Source of the DNA: Acidobacteriota bacterium
Lineage (GTDB): Bacteria > Acidobacteriota > Terriglobia > UBA7540
Direction: 5' to 3'
Length of the DNA: 16,399 nt
Assembly (NCBI GenBank): GCA_003171295.1
Contig: PMYF01000348.1
Span: 1 to 16,399 of the forward strand
The notes under the pieces are model-generated. The model saw only the letters and a list, made by a program, of their open reading frames with translations. It did not search any database and was not told the DNA's origin. Below are positions 1 through 8,255 of the stretch, piece after piece. The stretch's first letter is position 1, and every line of letters begins with the position of its first letter. Made by a program: the position numbers and the translations under genes.

Positions 1-424
1 GCCGGGAGACCGTGCGTTCGGAGACCTCGATGCCCAGCTTCAATAACTCTCCATGAATCCGTGGTGCTCCCCACAAAGGATTGGCTTCAGCCATCTGGTG
101 AATCAGATCTCGGACTGGGTGACTCACACCCGCGCGACCGGCTTTCTCCCGCCGGGAAACCCAGGTCCAGAAGAGACGGAACCCTTGCCGATGCCAGTCC
201 ACGACGGTTTCGGGCCGAACCAGCCGCAGGGCGGTTCGCCAATTGGGCCAGAGGCCTGACAACCAGACCCAAAACAGGCGATCAGCCCTTCGCAGTTGTG
301 GTCGCGTACGCTGTCTTTTCATCACCGCCAACTGCTGACGGAGGGCAAGGTTCTCAAGGGCCACCTCCCGGACATTCTGTGACGAAAGAAGCAGACGCAG
401 AAGCGAAGAGCAAAGTCCAAGCAT
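1..424 (-). CDS. Integrase-core (rve/DDE) transposase, N-terminal part, cut by window edge
   Basis: Reading the minus strand from an ATG at 424-422 gives an uninterrupted frame of 141 codons to the window edge; the frame is closed upstream by a TGA. The protein opens with a leucine-rich helical stretch (MLGLCSSLLRLLLSSQN), then ALENLALRQQLAVMKR, RPETVVDWHRQGFRLFWTW, and ANPLWGAPRIHGELLKLGIE. The order Leu-rich start, LRQQLAV, W-H-R-x-G-F, W-G-x-x-R-I-H-G is the known N-terminal half of integrase-core transposases (IS3/IS481-like) frequent in Acidobacteriota. The catalytic DDE domain would lie outside the window, so activity cannot be judged. No clear Shine-Dalgarno precedes the ATG. The exact IS family is not resolved. 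Confidence 0.85.
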   Translation of the reverse strand, partial: MLGLCSSLLRLLLSSQNVREVALENLALRQQLAVMKRQRTRPQLRRADRLFWVWLSGLWPNWRTALRLVRPETVVDWHRQGFRLFWTWVSRREKAGRAGVSHPVRDLIHQMAEANPLWGAPRIHGELLKLGIEVSERTVSR

Positions 425-675
425 GAAGGAGAATATCGGAGATCGCTTGTAGAAAAGTCAATTATTCTCAGGCAGATGTGATATTGGCGAGGCACAGGGG
501 GAAGATGCGCTGGTCGAGACCCTGATATCCTAGTTAGTTCCAGCGTCCGGCTTGTCATGCCGCGCGACGGCGACACCCCGCTTTTTGTAGATCCCCAGAG
601 GCTGCCACGGCAAGGTCTTTGGCGAATGCCACGCCTAATCCGGTCGTGGCCGGCTGTCCGCCGGCATTGGCGTAG

Positions 676-873
676 GGCGGCTCAAGCGTACCCGGCAAGG
701 TCAAGAAACTGGGCGGGCGCGTGTTTCAGGAATCGAAGACCCTCGTTACGCCAGAGACGCTCCTGGCTTGGAGTCGTATGCTCACTGCCATGAAACATGA
801 GGGCAGCAAGCGGCGTGGCCCTGGACGTCCCCCGCGCGCAAGAGGAGATCCAACCAGTGGTTGTCCGGGTGGA
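676..873 (+). pseudogene. Frameshifted fragment of a second integrase-type transposase
   Basis: After a TAG at 673-675, frame 1 encodes KKLGGRVFQESKTLVTPETLLAW and then KRRGPGRPPRA up to about 838. The theme resumes in frame 2 from about 836 as AQEEIQPVVVRVD before it loses resemblance. The succession V-T-P-E-T-L-L-A-W, basic G-P-G-R-P, E-E-I-Q-x-V-V-V-R is typical of the linker between the N-terminal and catalytic regions of integrase-core transposases. There is no start, no catalytic domain, and a frameshift near 836-840, so this is a remnant. It points in the opposite direction to the transposase at the window edge and is a different subtype. The family call is good; the exact ends are approximate. 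Confidence 0.55.
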
Positions 874-1033
874 CTCAAAAAAGTGCACTGCGGCTGGCGC
901 TTGCGAGCAGTACGAGGCTATCGACGACCGTCCGAGCGGCCCCGTGCGGTCACGCACGAGGCCCGGCATTTCGGATAGTCTTGGTGCTCTCGCGATTGCA
1001 GGTATTCCGATTCGCAACCTGCGATTCTGTGCC

Positions 1034-4000
1034 TCAGAATTCATACCGAAGGCTGAATTGCATCACCCGCGGGTCCGTGAGTTGGGCGGAGTACTTGCCG
1101 AAAACCGCCGACCGGCTGAGGGTCAAATATTCCTGATTAGCGATATCACTAGAACCTAAGGAGAACCTGACGTTGTTGCCGACATTGAACGTCTCCCAGC
1201 GGAACTGAATACTATGCTTCTCATTATACGGCATGATAAACCTCTTGCTGATCCCCGTATCCACGTCGAAATAGCCGTCTCCGCGGACTCCGTTACGCTG
1301 GCCGGCCTGACCCGGCAGTGTTTGCGCATATCCAGCCAAAGCCGCCGCCGGATCTGGCCAGATGTTGGGTCCCCCCGGGCCGGCGACCGCAGGAGCATTT
1401 CGCGTGGTCCTAGGCGTGGGAACGGGTCCTATTTGAGTCGCAAAGCCTTGATTGTTCCAGCTGGTGGGCCAAGCCCGTCCGTTATCGACGCCGTAAGGGA
1501 GCCCGCTTGTCCACCTCCACAGGCCAGCTAATTGCCAGCCTCCGATGAGTGCGTCCAGCGGACGGGAGATCTGGCCTAGAAACTTCCTGCCCCGGCCCAG
1601 CGGCGCTTGGAGGATCCAGTTTGCGTTAAACTGATGCGTCATGTCGTAGTTCGAAACGGCCTTGTTCTGCCACTTATTGTCCGCGTTCATGATGTTTCCG
1701 TCCTGGTTCCAGTCCCTCTGCCACTCAGCCAGCGATCCCAGATCCATTGATTTTGACCACGTGTAATTCAAGTCGAACTGCACACCTTGGCCAAAGCGCC
1801 TTCGAACTGTCCACTGCATCGCGTGATAACTCCCCCATCCGATGGACCGGTACGCAGAAAGCCAGGAGTACTGTTGATTGAACATGGCATATGGGCCGAG
1901 CTTACTGCAGCTGGGGGAGCAGTTGTGGTCGATATCGTTTAGCGCGTCAGTGGCGTCGTGGCCCCAGCCATCGTACACGTTGTAGATCGCCTGAGTGGCT
2001 GTGAGCCCGTTGCCGGCGGCGCCTGGCCAGAGGTCCTCCCAAAAAGGGATCGCGGGGACTGCCGAGGCCGGCGTGTTTGCATTTTCGTAGAGAATCAGCT
2101 TATCGGCGGCCTGGAAATAGGTCATGCCGGATGTTGGGTCGACCAGGTTTGTTGGCTGGGCTAGATCCGAAAAGACCAAGGAGCGGTGAGAAAGCCTGCC
2201 CACGTAGGATCCAGTCACTGTAAACCCGCCGGGCAGTTCCCGGCCTACGCTGAAGTCCAGGTTCACCGTGTAAGGAGGCTTGATGGTGGGATCAATCGCG
2301 TGGGTAATGGCGAAAGCGTCCGGAGCCTGCACAGGAAACCCGCCCTGCGGAGCAGGTTGAACAAGCTGCGCAGGGAGCTCGGTCACACTCGTGAAGCGCG
2401 GGGCGGTGACCGGATTCAGCTCGCCTGCAGGGTTCGTCATAGACACGGAAAACCCCGGAGCCACCGAGTTGAACTGGTGAATGATTCCCGAACCAAGCAT
2501 GTCATAGAACATGCCGGAGCCGGCGCGGATTACAGTCTTTCCCGGTCCACCATACAGCCATTTAAGCCATCCCTCGCTCGATTGAGGTGAGTATGCCAGC
2601 GCCAGTCGCGGTGCAAAGTTCTTCTTATGGTATGGATACAGGGGGCCGCCTTGAGCGCTGTTCGCTGCGACATACTCGACCGTCCCCACCTCAGCCTGCG
2701 AACGGCCCTCGGCGGCAAGCTGATTCCGTTCGTTAGACCACTGGGCCATGTTCGGAATCATTGAGACTTGCTGGTGATTCGCTTCGTACCAAGGCGGCTC
2801 CAGCGAGTAACGAAGCCCAGCTGTTATGTTCAGCCCACGGGTCGCGCGCCAAGTATCCTGCACGTACCACTCGTACTCCTGGGCGGCAAACGTACGTAGC
2901 ACCGGGGCACCCTGCGGGAGCAGCTTGCCGTTGATGTCATAGTTGTAGTTGGAATATTGCCTTGTGACGAGGCCCAACACAGCCGCGTCTGCATCATTGA
3001 AAGCACCTCTGAAGGACGGGGCCAGATCCGGCACGCCTGCAGATAACCCTGTATTATCCATCCATGAAGCATCGGTTTCCGCACTGGAAAAGGAGTTACT
3101 GAAGTCTCGGGAGCCATCCCGGATCCACCGCTCGGTACCCCCGACCTGGATGGTATGGCTGCCATGAACCCAGTTGAGATCCTGGGTCAGGTGCTGTGTT
3201 CGAACGATGTCGGAGGAGCCCAGCGCTTGGCTGTAAAGGCTGTCGAACCCCCGAAACGTAACCATCGGTGCCGTCTGCATGTTGGTCGCCTCAACGCCCG
3301 GCCTGGTCAGCCCGTAGCGAAGTGTGGCAACCAGATTCGGTCGCAGGATTACGGTATAGCCTGTAGCATACCCCTTGGAATTATTGAGATTCACGCTTCC
3401 CGGGAAGCCAGGAAACTGCGGGTCCGATGACGATTTATCGTTTTGCAGATTCCCGCGCCAGAACAAGGAGTGCCTGCCGGCGGTGTAGTCGAACTTGGCA
3501 ATATAGGTGTTCCAGCGGACGGGGGTCGGAGCTACGAAACGATCCCCCAGCACATTAAGGCCATCCCCTACTGTGACATCGTTCGGCTGCGGGTAGGATT
3601 GAAACACCTTTAACACTGCCGGGTCAGCACCAATCCCGCCCGGATCGATCCGCTTGAGGTCCTCCGGGTTGAGCACGCCAACCGTCCCGTCCGGGCGCTC
3701 GTATTGCAGAATCCCTTGCCGCAAGTCGGCTGACGGGACCTCGCGCAAGACTGTATCTTCACTGGCGTCGCGCCGGCCCTCGTAATTCAGAAAAAAGAAC
3801 AAGCGGTTCTTAATCACCGGGCCGCCGAGTGACGTGCCAAAAACGTTGCGGAGCAGCTTTGGACGAGGAACCCCCGCAGAGTTGTTGAAGAACGAATTAG
3901 CGGTTGTGATCGTATTTCGGTGATACTCGTATAACGAGCCGTGGAGCGCATTTGTCCCGCTCTTGGTTACCAATGCGATGTACGCGCCGGAGCCTCGCCC

Positions 4001-4693
4001 TTGATCCGCATTCGCATTCGTCGTCGTTACGCGAAATTCCTGGACCGAGTCCAGCGTCATCCGCAGAACGCTCGTAAATGCCAGCCGATTTATTTGGTCG
4101 TTGACGTCGATGCCATCAAGAACGACATTCGCCTGGTCAGCCTTGCCGCCATTCACCGAACCATTGCGGTCATCGCTCGTGTCTCCTCCGATGAACGTCA
4201 CGCCCGGTTGAAGCGAAAGGAGACCCACGACGTTACGGCCCTCCAGCGGCAACTGTGTTATCAGTCGAGTGCCCACGACGTTGCCGAGGGAAGCGTCGAT
4301 GGGGACAGGGGCAAGTTCGGCCTTGACGACGACGCTCTGTGTCAGGGTCCCCATCTCTCTGAAGTGGACAACGATCTCTGCCGGAGTATTGACGAACAGA
4401 TGGACGTTCTCGACCCTCACGCTGGCGAAACCCTGCGCGCTGGCAATGATCGTGTAGTTCGCAGGGACCACCTGCGCAAACCCATAACGTCCGCTTTCGT
4501 CCGAGATTGCAGTCCGGCGAACGTGCGTATCAACGTTTTCAAGTATGAGGGTGGCGCCTGGGATGACGGCACCGACCGGATCCTCAACAGTACCGTTGAG
4601 AGCCGTAAATGATTGCGCCTGCAGGCCCGTTGCCATCAGCGACAATACGACAAGCTCAAGCAACCCTTGTTTCACGTAGAATAAGTGTTTCAT
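1034..4693 (-). CDS. TonB-dependent receptor with N-terminal carboxypeptidase-regulatory-like domain (Oar-like)
   Basis: A 1219-residue outer-membrane receptor. The start at 4693 is chosen over an in-frame ATG at 4750 because a strong Shine-Dalgarno (AAGGGAGAG, 4706-4698) sits just before it and the protein then begins with a clean signal peptide (MKHLFYVKQGLLELVVLSLM, cleavage near LQA/QS, residues 26-27). Residues about 30-115 form the beta-sandwich carboxypeptidase-regulatory domain (GTVEDPVGAVIPGATL, DESGRYGF). About 130-245 is the plug (LPLEGRNVVGLLSLQPGV, VVLDGIDVND, VTKSGTNALHGSLYEY). The rest is a beta-barrel ending in SLRYEF, an aromatic C-terminus proper for outer-membrane insertion. 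Such proteins take up oligosaccharides, peptides or metal chelates, and the substrate is not predictable. It lies 219 bp behind the M14 peptidase gene and may be co-transcribed with it. It appears intact. Confidence 0.93.
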   Translation of the reverse strand: MKHLFYVKQGLLELVVLSLMATGLQAQSFTALNGTVEDPVGAVIPGATLILENVDTHVRRTAISDESGRYGFAQVVPANYTIIASAQGFASVRVENVHLFVNTPAEIVVHFREMGTLTQSVVVKAELAPVPIDASLGNVVGTRLITQLPLEGRNVVGLLSLQPGVTFIGGDTSDDRNGSVNGGKADQANVVLDGIDVNDQINRLAFTSVLRMTLDSVQEFRVTTTNANADQGRGSGAYIALVTKSGTNALHGSLYEYHRNTITTANSFFNNSAGVPRPKLLRNVFGTSLGGPVIKNRLFFFLNYEGRRDASEDTVLREVPSADLRQGILQYERPDGTVGVLNPEDLKRIDPGGIGADPAVLKVFQSYPQPNDVTVGDGLNVLGDRFVAPTPVRWNTYIAKFDYTAGRHSLFWRGNLQNDKSSSDPQFPGFPGSVNLNNSKGYATGYTVILRPNLVATLRYGLTRPGVEATNMQTAPMVTFRGFDSLYSQALGSSDIVRTQHLTQDLNWVHGSHTIQVGGTERWIRDGSRDFSNSFSSAETDASWMDNTGLSAGVPDLAPSFRGAFNDADAAVLGLVTRQYSNYNYDINGKLLPQGAPVLRTFAAQEYEWYVQDTWRATRGLNITAGLRYSLEPPWYEANHQQVSMIPNMAQWSNERNQLAAEGRSQAEVGTVEYVAANSAQGGPLYPYHKKNFAPRLALAYSPQSSEGWLKWLYGGPGKTVIRAGSGMFYDMLGSGIIHQFNSVAPGFSVSMTNPAGELNPVTAPRFTSVTELPAQLVQPAPQGGFPVQAPDAFAITHAIDPTIKPPYTVNLDFSVGRELPGGFTVTGSYVGRLSHRSLVFSDLAQPTNLVDPTSGMTYFQAADKLILYENANTPASAVPAIPFWEDLWPGAAGNGLTATQAIYNVYDGWGHDATDALNDIDHNCSPSCSKLGPYAMFNQQYSWLSAYRSIGWGSYHAMQWTVRRRFGQGVQFDLNYTWSKSMDLGSLAEWQRDWNQDGNIMNADNKWQNKAVSNYDMTHQFNANWILQAPLGRGRKFLGQISRPLDALIGGWQLAGLWRWTSGLPYGVDNGRAWPTSWNNQGFATQIGPVPTPRTTRNAPAVAGPGGPNIWPDPAAALAGYAQTLPGQAGQRNGVRGDGYFDVDTGISKRFIMPYNEKHSIQFRWETFNVGNNVRFSLGSSDIANQEYLTLSRSAVFGKYSAQLTDPRVMQFSLRYEF

Positions 4694-4912
4694 AAGTCTC
4701 TCCCTTGCAGATGTGGCACTCCCCACCAGAGTCTTTCTGCCCATGCTCAATTCAGCTTTTCTTCATGGAGTTTTCATAGACCTTCTGACACTACCAACGC
4801 TTGACGAACTGCAGGACGGTGCCCCGACTCAGCCCCCAGCAGCGAGCAGAGGTTACAGCATCGCGGCCCATCCTGGGATCCTGCGATCCCGAAACACTCC
4901 CGCTTATCGGCA

Positions 4913-6115
4913 TCAATCATCGGTGATTTCCTGCAACTCTCCCAAAACCTCGACCAGCGCCCGGCCGAAGTCGCTCCAGTCGTCAACCGTCCGCAAGCGC
5001 TTCAGTCTGGGGTTGTACTCCACGCCCAGTTCGAGAAGAAAAGCCGGAATTTTGCGCTCTCGAAACAGCGATTGATCCACTGTCATTCGCCCCTTAGTGA
5101 TCAGGAGTGCGGCGGGCAAAGAATCGCGCGGTCCTGAGGCCGAGTAGAAGCTGGTGCGATCCGACAATAAGCGAGCAAACCGCTCGCCGAGCTGACGCAA
5201 GGGGGCGCCACCTTCCGAAAGTGGCCCTTCGATATAGTCCGCGTTCGTGTTGTGGAGTGTGAGGAAGAAATCGATACGATTGCCGGTATCTACCCATCCG
5301 AGCATTGCCCGGTGCTCGGCAAAAATCTCGGGCATCAGCCTCGCGTCGATGGCGTCCCAATTCCGGTTAAGGTCGTACCCGTGCGGATTGTACCGCACGC
5401 CGCCCCCGACCACGCCGTCTGGATCACACATTGGCAACATCTTGAAGACATACGCGCTTCGCAACCGAATGGCTTGGAGATCGGGAGAAAGCAGATACCG
5501 TAGCGCTCCGTCGATCACCCAGGATGTGCCCGCCTCCCAGGCGTGCTGGCGGGCCATCAGCCAGATGACCTTCCTAGAGTTCTCCGGCGCTCGCGAACCC
5601 GCGACGGTTAACAGCAGCAGGTCCCGGCCCTGCAGAGACTTTCCGATGACTTCACGGCGAAGGTACGGATTTCCGTGCATCTCACACATCAGGCTGTTGA
5701 AATCAGACTCCAGGTAGGGAACGATGCGCGCGATCCAGACCCTGTTTCGCACCAGACGTAACCTTAAGCGTAGGGAGACTTCCTGGTAGTTCCACTCCAC
5801 CTCATCGTCAGCAAAGTGCTTCCAGTTCTTGCGGTCGTACGAATAGACGGGACGAGTGTGCTCGTTGATGTCGAGGTTCCCCGGCCGGTAGTCGTATTCT
5901 CCTGGCAGGTTGACCAGATCAATGATGACCTGGCGGCCAGCGGCGCTATCCAGACGGAAGTAAAACCAGCTTGCCTGGCGGTTGCGCTGATCCTGATCGA
6001 CTTCCCCTTTGACGCCGCAGCGAAGGTGCGTCGGCGAGAGCACCTCTACTTGATCAAGGCTGCCGCCCTCGAAATTCGTGCTGATACTCGCCGCCAGTAG
6101 CAACAGTGCCAACAT
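4913..6115 (-). CDS. Secreted M14-family zinc carboxypeptidase (cytosolic-carboxypeptidase-like domain layout)
   Basis: A 400-residue protein with an N-terminal beta-sandwich (about 15-130) followed by an M14 catalytic domain, the layout of the CCP/AGBL-like group. Zinc ligands fit H191-x-x-E194 (RQHAWEAG) and H288 (LTLHNT). The N-P-D-G-like element is DPDGV at 231-235, the substrate-carboxylate region is DLNRNW with R251, and the catalytic glutamate is E362 (LLELGVE). All key residues are present. The N-terminus is a short hydrophobic leader (MLALLLLAAS) lacking a charged n-region; the preceding in-frame codons would give TVKTL, so a non-standard start slightly upstream is possible. No Shine-Dalgarno is seen. 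It is probably periplasmic, trimming C-terminal residues or modified amino acids, and is followed by the TonB-dependent receptor, which suggests joint peptide or conjugate use. Confidence 0.88.
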   Translation of the reverse strand: MLALLLLAASISTNFEGGSLDQVEVLSPTHLRCGVKGEVDQDQRNRQASWFYFRLDSAAGRQVIIDLVNLPGEYDYRPGNLDINEHTRPVYSYDRKNWKHFADDEVEWNYQEVSLRLRLRLVRNRVWIARIVPYLESDFNSLMCEMHGNPYLRREVIGKSLQGRDLLLLTVAGSRAPENSRKVIWLMARQHAWEAGTSWVIDGALRYLLSPDLQAIRLRSAYVFKMLPMCDPDGVVGGGVRYNPHGYDLNRNWDAIDARLMPEIFAEHRAMLGWVDTGNRIDFFLTLHNTNADYIEGPLSEGGAPLRQLGERFARLLSDRTSFYSASGPRDSLPAALLITKGRMTVDQSLFRERKIPAFLLELGVEYNPRLKRLRTVDDWSDFGRALVEVLGELQEITDD

Positions 6116-6424
6116 GAGGGTTTTTACCGTTGGTCCACTTCCCGCACGAGAAACAGGCTACCCTCGGAGGTGACCTGCGATTCCTGGAAATCGACCTTTA
6201 AGGAAGCGCTGGAAGAGAACTGAGGTGGATGGCCTTGTTTCCCACCCACTGCGTGTGGACCTCCTTAACCGGACTTTCCGTTTTCGATTCTCGATCGACC
6301 GATAACATACGCGCGACGGCCTCTGAACTACTTCTCGCTATCTCCTTAATCCGCAGTGCAGCCAGTGGTTGGCCTCGGGGAAGAAAATCTATACCCCTAT
6401 TCGCTAGCCCGAAGATGCCAGCAT

Positions 6425-6438
6425 TGCAACCGTTTGCT
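6425..6438. promoter_or_regulatory. LacI-family operator-like site 1
   Basis: TGCAACCGTTTGCT is an imperfect palindrome with the central CG typical of LacI/PurR/CcpA operators. Its first 13 bases equal those of the site at 6615, 190 bp downstream. It could serve as an upstream looping operator for the hydrolase promoter, or regulate the divergent peptidase gene: on the minus strand it sits between weak promoter-like elements (TTGTTA and TGGCAT, 17-bp spacing). The plausible partner is the LacI-family protein encoded at 8256-9335. Confidence 0.6.
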
Positions 6439-6586
6439 AACAATTGCCCAAGACCTACCCCCTGCGCCGAGCCGAGGGGGCAATATCGACCTAATACTAG
6501 GATAGGCACCACGGGCAACAGATACCATTGGAACCAGGGCCTGTCAAGCAAAAAGGCTATAGTCTTTCTCCGTCATCGTGTCTAGA

Positions 6587-6615
6587 TTGACCTCCAACCT
6601 TTGCTGTGCTACGAT
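6587..6615 (+). promoter_or_regulatory. Sigma70-type promoter for the nitrilase-fold gene
   Basis: TTGACC (6587-6592), a 17-bp spacer and TACGAT (6610-6615) match the -35 and -10 consensus at 5/6 and 4/6 positions, with an extended -10 TG at 6607-6608. Transcription would begin near 6622 and give a leader of about 245 nt before the ATG at 6867. The palindrome at 6615-6628 overlaps the end of the -10 and the expected start site. Confidence 0.6.
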
Positions 6616-6628
6616 GCAACCGTTTGCA
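6615..6628. promoter_or_regulatory. LacI-family operator-like site 2, overlapping promoter -10/+1
   Basis: TGCAACCGTTTGCA is a 14-bp palindrome with one mismatched pair and a central CG. It also fits the Bacillus cre consensus (TGNAANCGNWNNCW), a generic LacI-family operator form. It shares its last T with the -10 box and covers the predicted start of transcription, a classic repressor position. Together with the copy at 6425 this makes direct repression by the linked LacI regulator likely, though not proven. Confidence 0.7.
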
Positions 6629-6866
6629 GATCTTTGGCGAAGCGTGATCTCCTAGGAATGAAACCCGTTCTCAATGAAGCAACGGTTTCTGCTGGTATCC
6701 GCAATGATAACGACTCTCCATGCGAAAATAGATGGACGCCCATTGACCTGTCTCTTGCCTTACGTTCGGGCGTTCGCTGACGCGGGAAACTGATGACCAG
6801 GGAAGCACGACCGTGTCGTTGTGCCAGATACGTAGAAATCGTCAACGGCAGCAAGGAGGAGCCAAA

Positions 6867-7955
6867 ATGGACAGAAGACAGTTTGTAAAGGCATCAACCG
6901 CGGGGATGAGCACTTTGGCAGCCGGCCTGGGTATCAAGGACCTAAATGCGAAATCGGCAACAGCGCCAGGGACAGCCCCGGTCGCTGGCTCGGGGGATAA
7001 GATTGGGCGTCCAGTACGAATTGTCAGTATCGGCATGGCCGGAGTGCATCCACCCGACATCGGTTCTCCTCTCCATGCGCCTTCGCTCGACGGAATCGCT
7101 GGGTTGGTGGACAAGGAGGGAGCGCGCGGGACTGACGTCATCATCTTACCGGAAACATGCCAAGACTATGACGCTTATAGCCTGGAAACGCTGGAGGGTC
7201 CGACGATCACGACTATCGCGCGTCTGGCCCAGAAACATCAGACGTACGTTGTTTGCCCCATCGATCGCAAAGAGGGTGAGCGGCGATACAACTCGGCGGT
7301 GCTGCTAGACCGCAAGGGCCAAGTGGCGAGCATTTACAACAAGCTCTATCCGGTGTGGCAAGAGGAATGTATGGTTCAACCCCCGCAGAGGCCGGTGCTC
7401 CCAGGTGAAGGAGTCACGGTCCACCAGGCGGATTTTGGACGAATCGGCTTTGCGATTTGCTTTGACGTGAACTGGAACGCCTTGTGGGAGCGCATGTCGA
7501 ACCTGGGGGCCGAACTAGTAGTCTGGCCGAGTGCTTACTCGGCAGGCCGGTCGCTGCAGGCATGGGCAATCACCTATAACTACTATATTGTCAGTGCGAC
7601 GTGGGTTCCGGATTGCCTCGTCTTCGATATCGATGGAGAGCGACTGGTGCACGAAGAGAATAATCAGGGCAACGGCGTCAACATCAGCCGGATCACGCTG
7701 GACTTGGACCGATGCATCTTTCATCAGGACTTAAATCTGCCTGAGAAGCGCGACAAGCTGCTGAAGGAACATGGCGATGACGTTGGCCAGGAGAAATGGC
7801 TGCCGATGGAAGGATGGTTCGTGCTGAAAGCGAAGCGACCAGGGGTCAGTGCCCGGGAACTGGCGCGGCAGTATGGCATGGAAGAGTTGGCGCATTACAT
7901 CAATCGAAGCCGCTGTGAGATCGATAAGTGCCGTGGCTGGGAGTTTCATGGCTAG
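6867..7955 (+). CDS. Tat-exported carbon-nitrogen hydrolase (nitrilase superfamily)
   Basis: A 362-residue protein. The start at 6867 is chosen because AAGGAGGA (6853-6860) lies 6 bp before it and because the protein then begins with a twin-arginine leader (DRRQFVKAS, then a hydrophobic run to about residue 22); an in-frame upstream start at 6813 lacks such support. The nitrilase triad is visible as E96 (ILPETCQ), K159 (YNKLYPVW) and C198 (FAICFDVNW). The superfamily hydrolyses or condenses non-peptide C-N bonds (amides, nitriles, carbamoyl groups). The core is followed by a C-terminal extension of roughly 70 residues rich in charged positions. Export of such an enzyme is uncommon and suggests an amide-bearing substrate outside the cytoplasm. 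Its promoter carries LacI-type operators. The precise substrate is unknown. Confidence 0.9.
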   Translation: MDRRQFVKASTAGMSTLAAGLGIKDLNAKSATAPGTAPVAGSGDKIGRPVRIVSIGMAGVHPPDIGSPLHAPSLDGIAGLVDKEGARGTDVIILPETCQDYDAYSLETLEGPTITTIARLAQKHQTYVVCPIDRKEGERRYNSAVLLDRKGQVASIYNKLYPVWQEECMVQPPQRPVLPGEGVTVHQADFGRIGFAICFDVNWNALWERMSNLGAELVVWPSAYSAGRSLQAWAITYNYYIVSATWVPDCLVFDIDGERLVHEENNQGNGVNISRITLDLDRCIFHQDLNLPEKRDKLLKEHGDDVGQEKWLPMEGWFVLKAKRPGVSARELARQYGMEELAHYINRSRCEIDKCRGWEFHG

Positions 7956-8255
7956 CGTTCCTGCGTGGGGCTTGATTCCTTCGAGCACGCGCTGGCTGGG
8001 GGCAAATCCATCTGCGCCCAGGGATCTGGGTCTTGGGTTCGCCAAGCTATCCTGCTGTCCCGACCTGTACGTTGTGCCTGCCCACAAGCCACCATGGGAA
8101 CCGGCGGAGATTCGGAACCGGTCACGACTGCCGATGGTAGCCAGGGAGCGGTCGTGGAGATCTGGCAGATTCGTAAGCCAGGGTAAACTCGGTTAGCCTT
8201 GCAGATGGAAGCCCGTCAACGAGACCAGAAACCATAACCGACTCGGGCAGGTAAC
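7956..8255. other. 300-bp gap without a recognised gene
   Basis: No supported gene or terminator is seen between the nitrilase-fold gene and the LacI gene. A plus-strand frame (7965-8186) ends in EPVTTADGSQGAVVEIWQIR, which has a protein-like texture and might be the tail of a lost enzyme, but it has no ribosome-binding site and I cannot assign a family. Confidence 0.4.

Larger units (their letters stand above)
6116..6866. promoter_or_regulatory. Divergent control region between the carboxypeptidase and nitrilase-fold genes
   Basis: This 751-bp stretch separates the minus-strand peptidase gene from the plus-strand hydrolase gene. Frames crossing it (for example 6198-6551 minus and 6229-6585 plus) have no recognisable domain and no ribosome-binding site, and they run through the operator sites, so I do not call a gene. 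It contains one good plus-strand promoter and two operator-like palindromes, listed separately. A weaker related half-site (GCAACGGTTTCTGC, 6679-6692) lies inside the predicted leader. Confidence 0.6.

Noticed and set aside
1024..1040. Hairpin ATTCTG-n5-CAGAAT at the receptor stop codon as a terminator
   Set aside because: The stem is short and AT-rich, overlaps the stop codon itself and has no following T-run on the minus strand.
2186..2590. 134-codon plus-strand frame, and others like it, antisense to the receptor gene
   Set aside because: These are shadow frames of the long GC-rich receptor gene, with no start signals or domain content.
4875..4890. Hairpin GGGATC-n4-GATCCC about 23 bp after the peptidase stop as a terminator
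   Set aside because: The 6-bp stem is good but no T-tract follows on the minus strand, so intrinsic termination is not supported.
6198..6551. 117-codon minus-strand open frame in the divergent control region
   Set aside because: No ribosome-binding site, no recognisable domain, low-complexity leader-like start, and it runs across operator site 1. A non-coding control region explains the stretch better.
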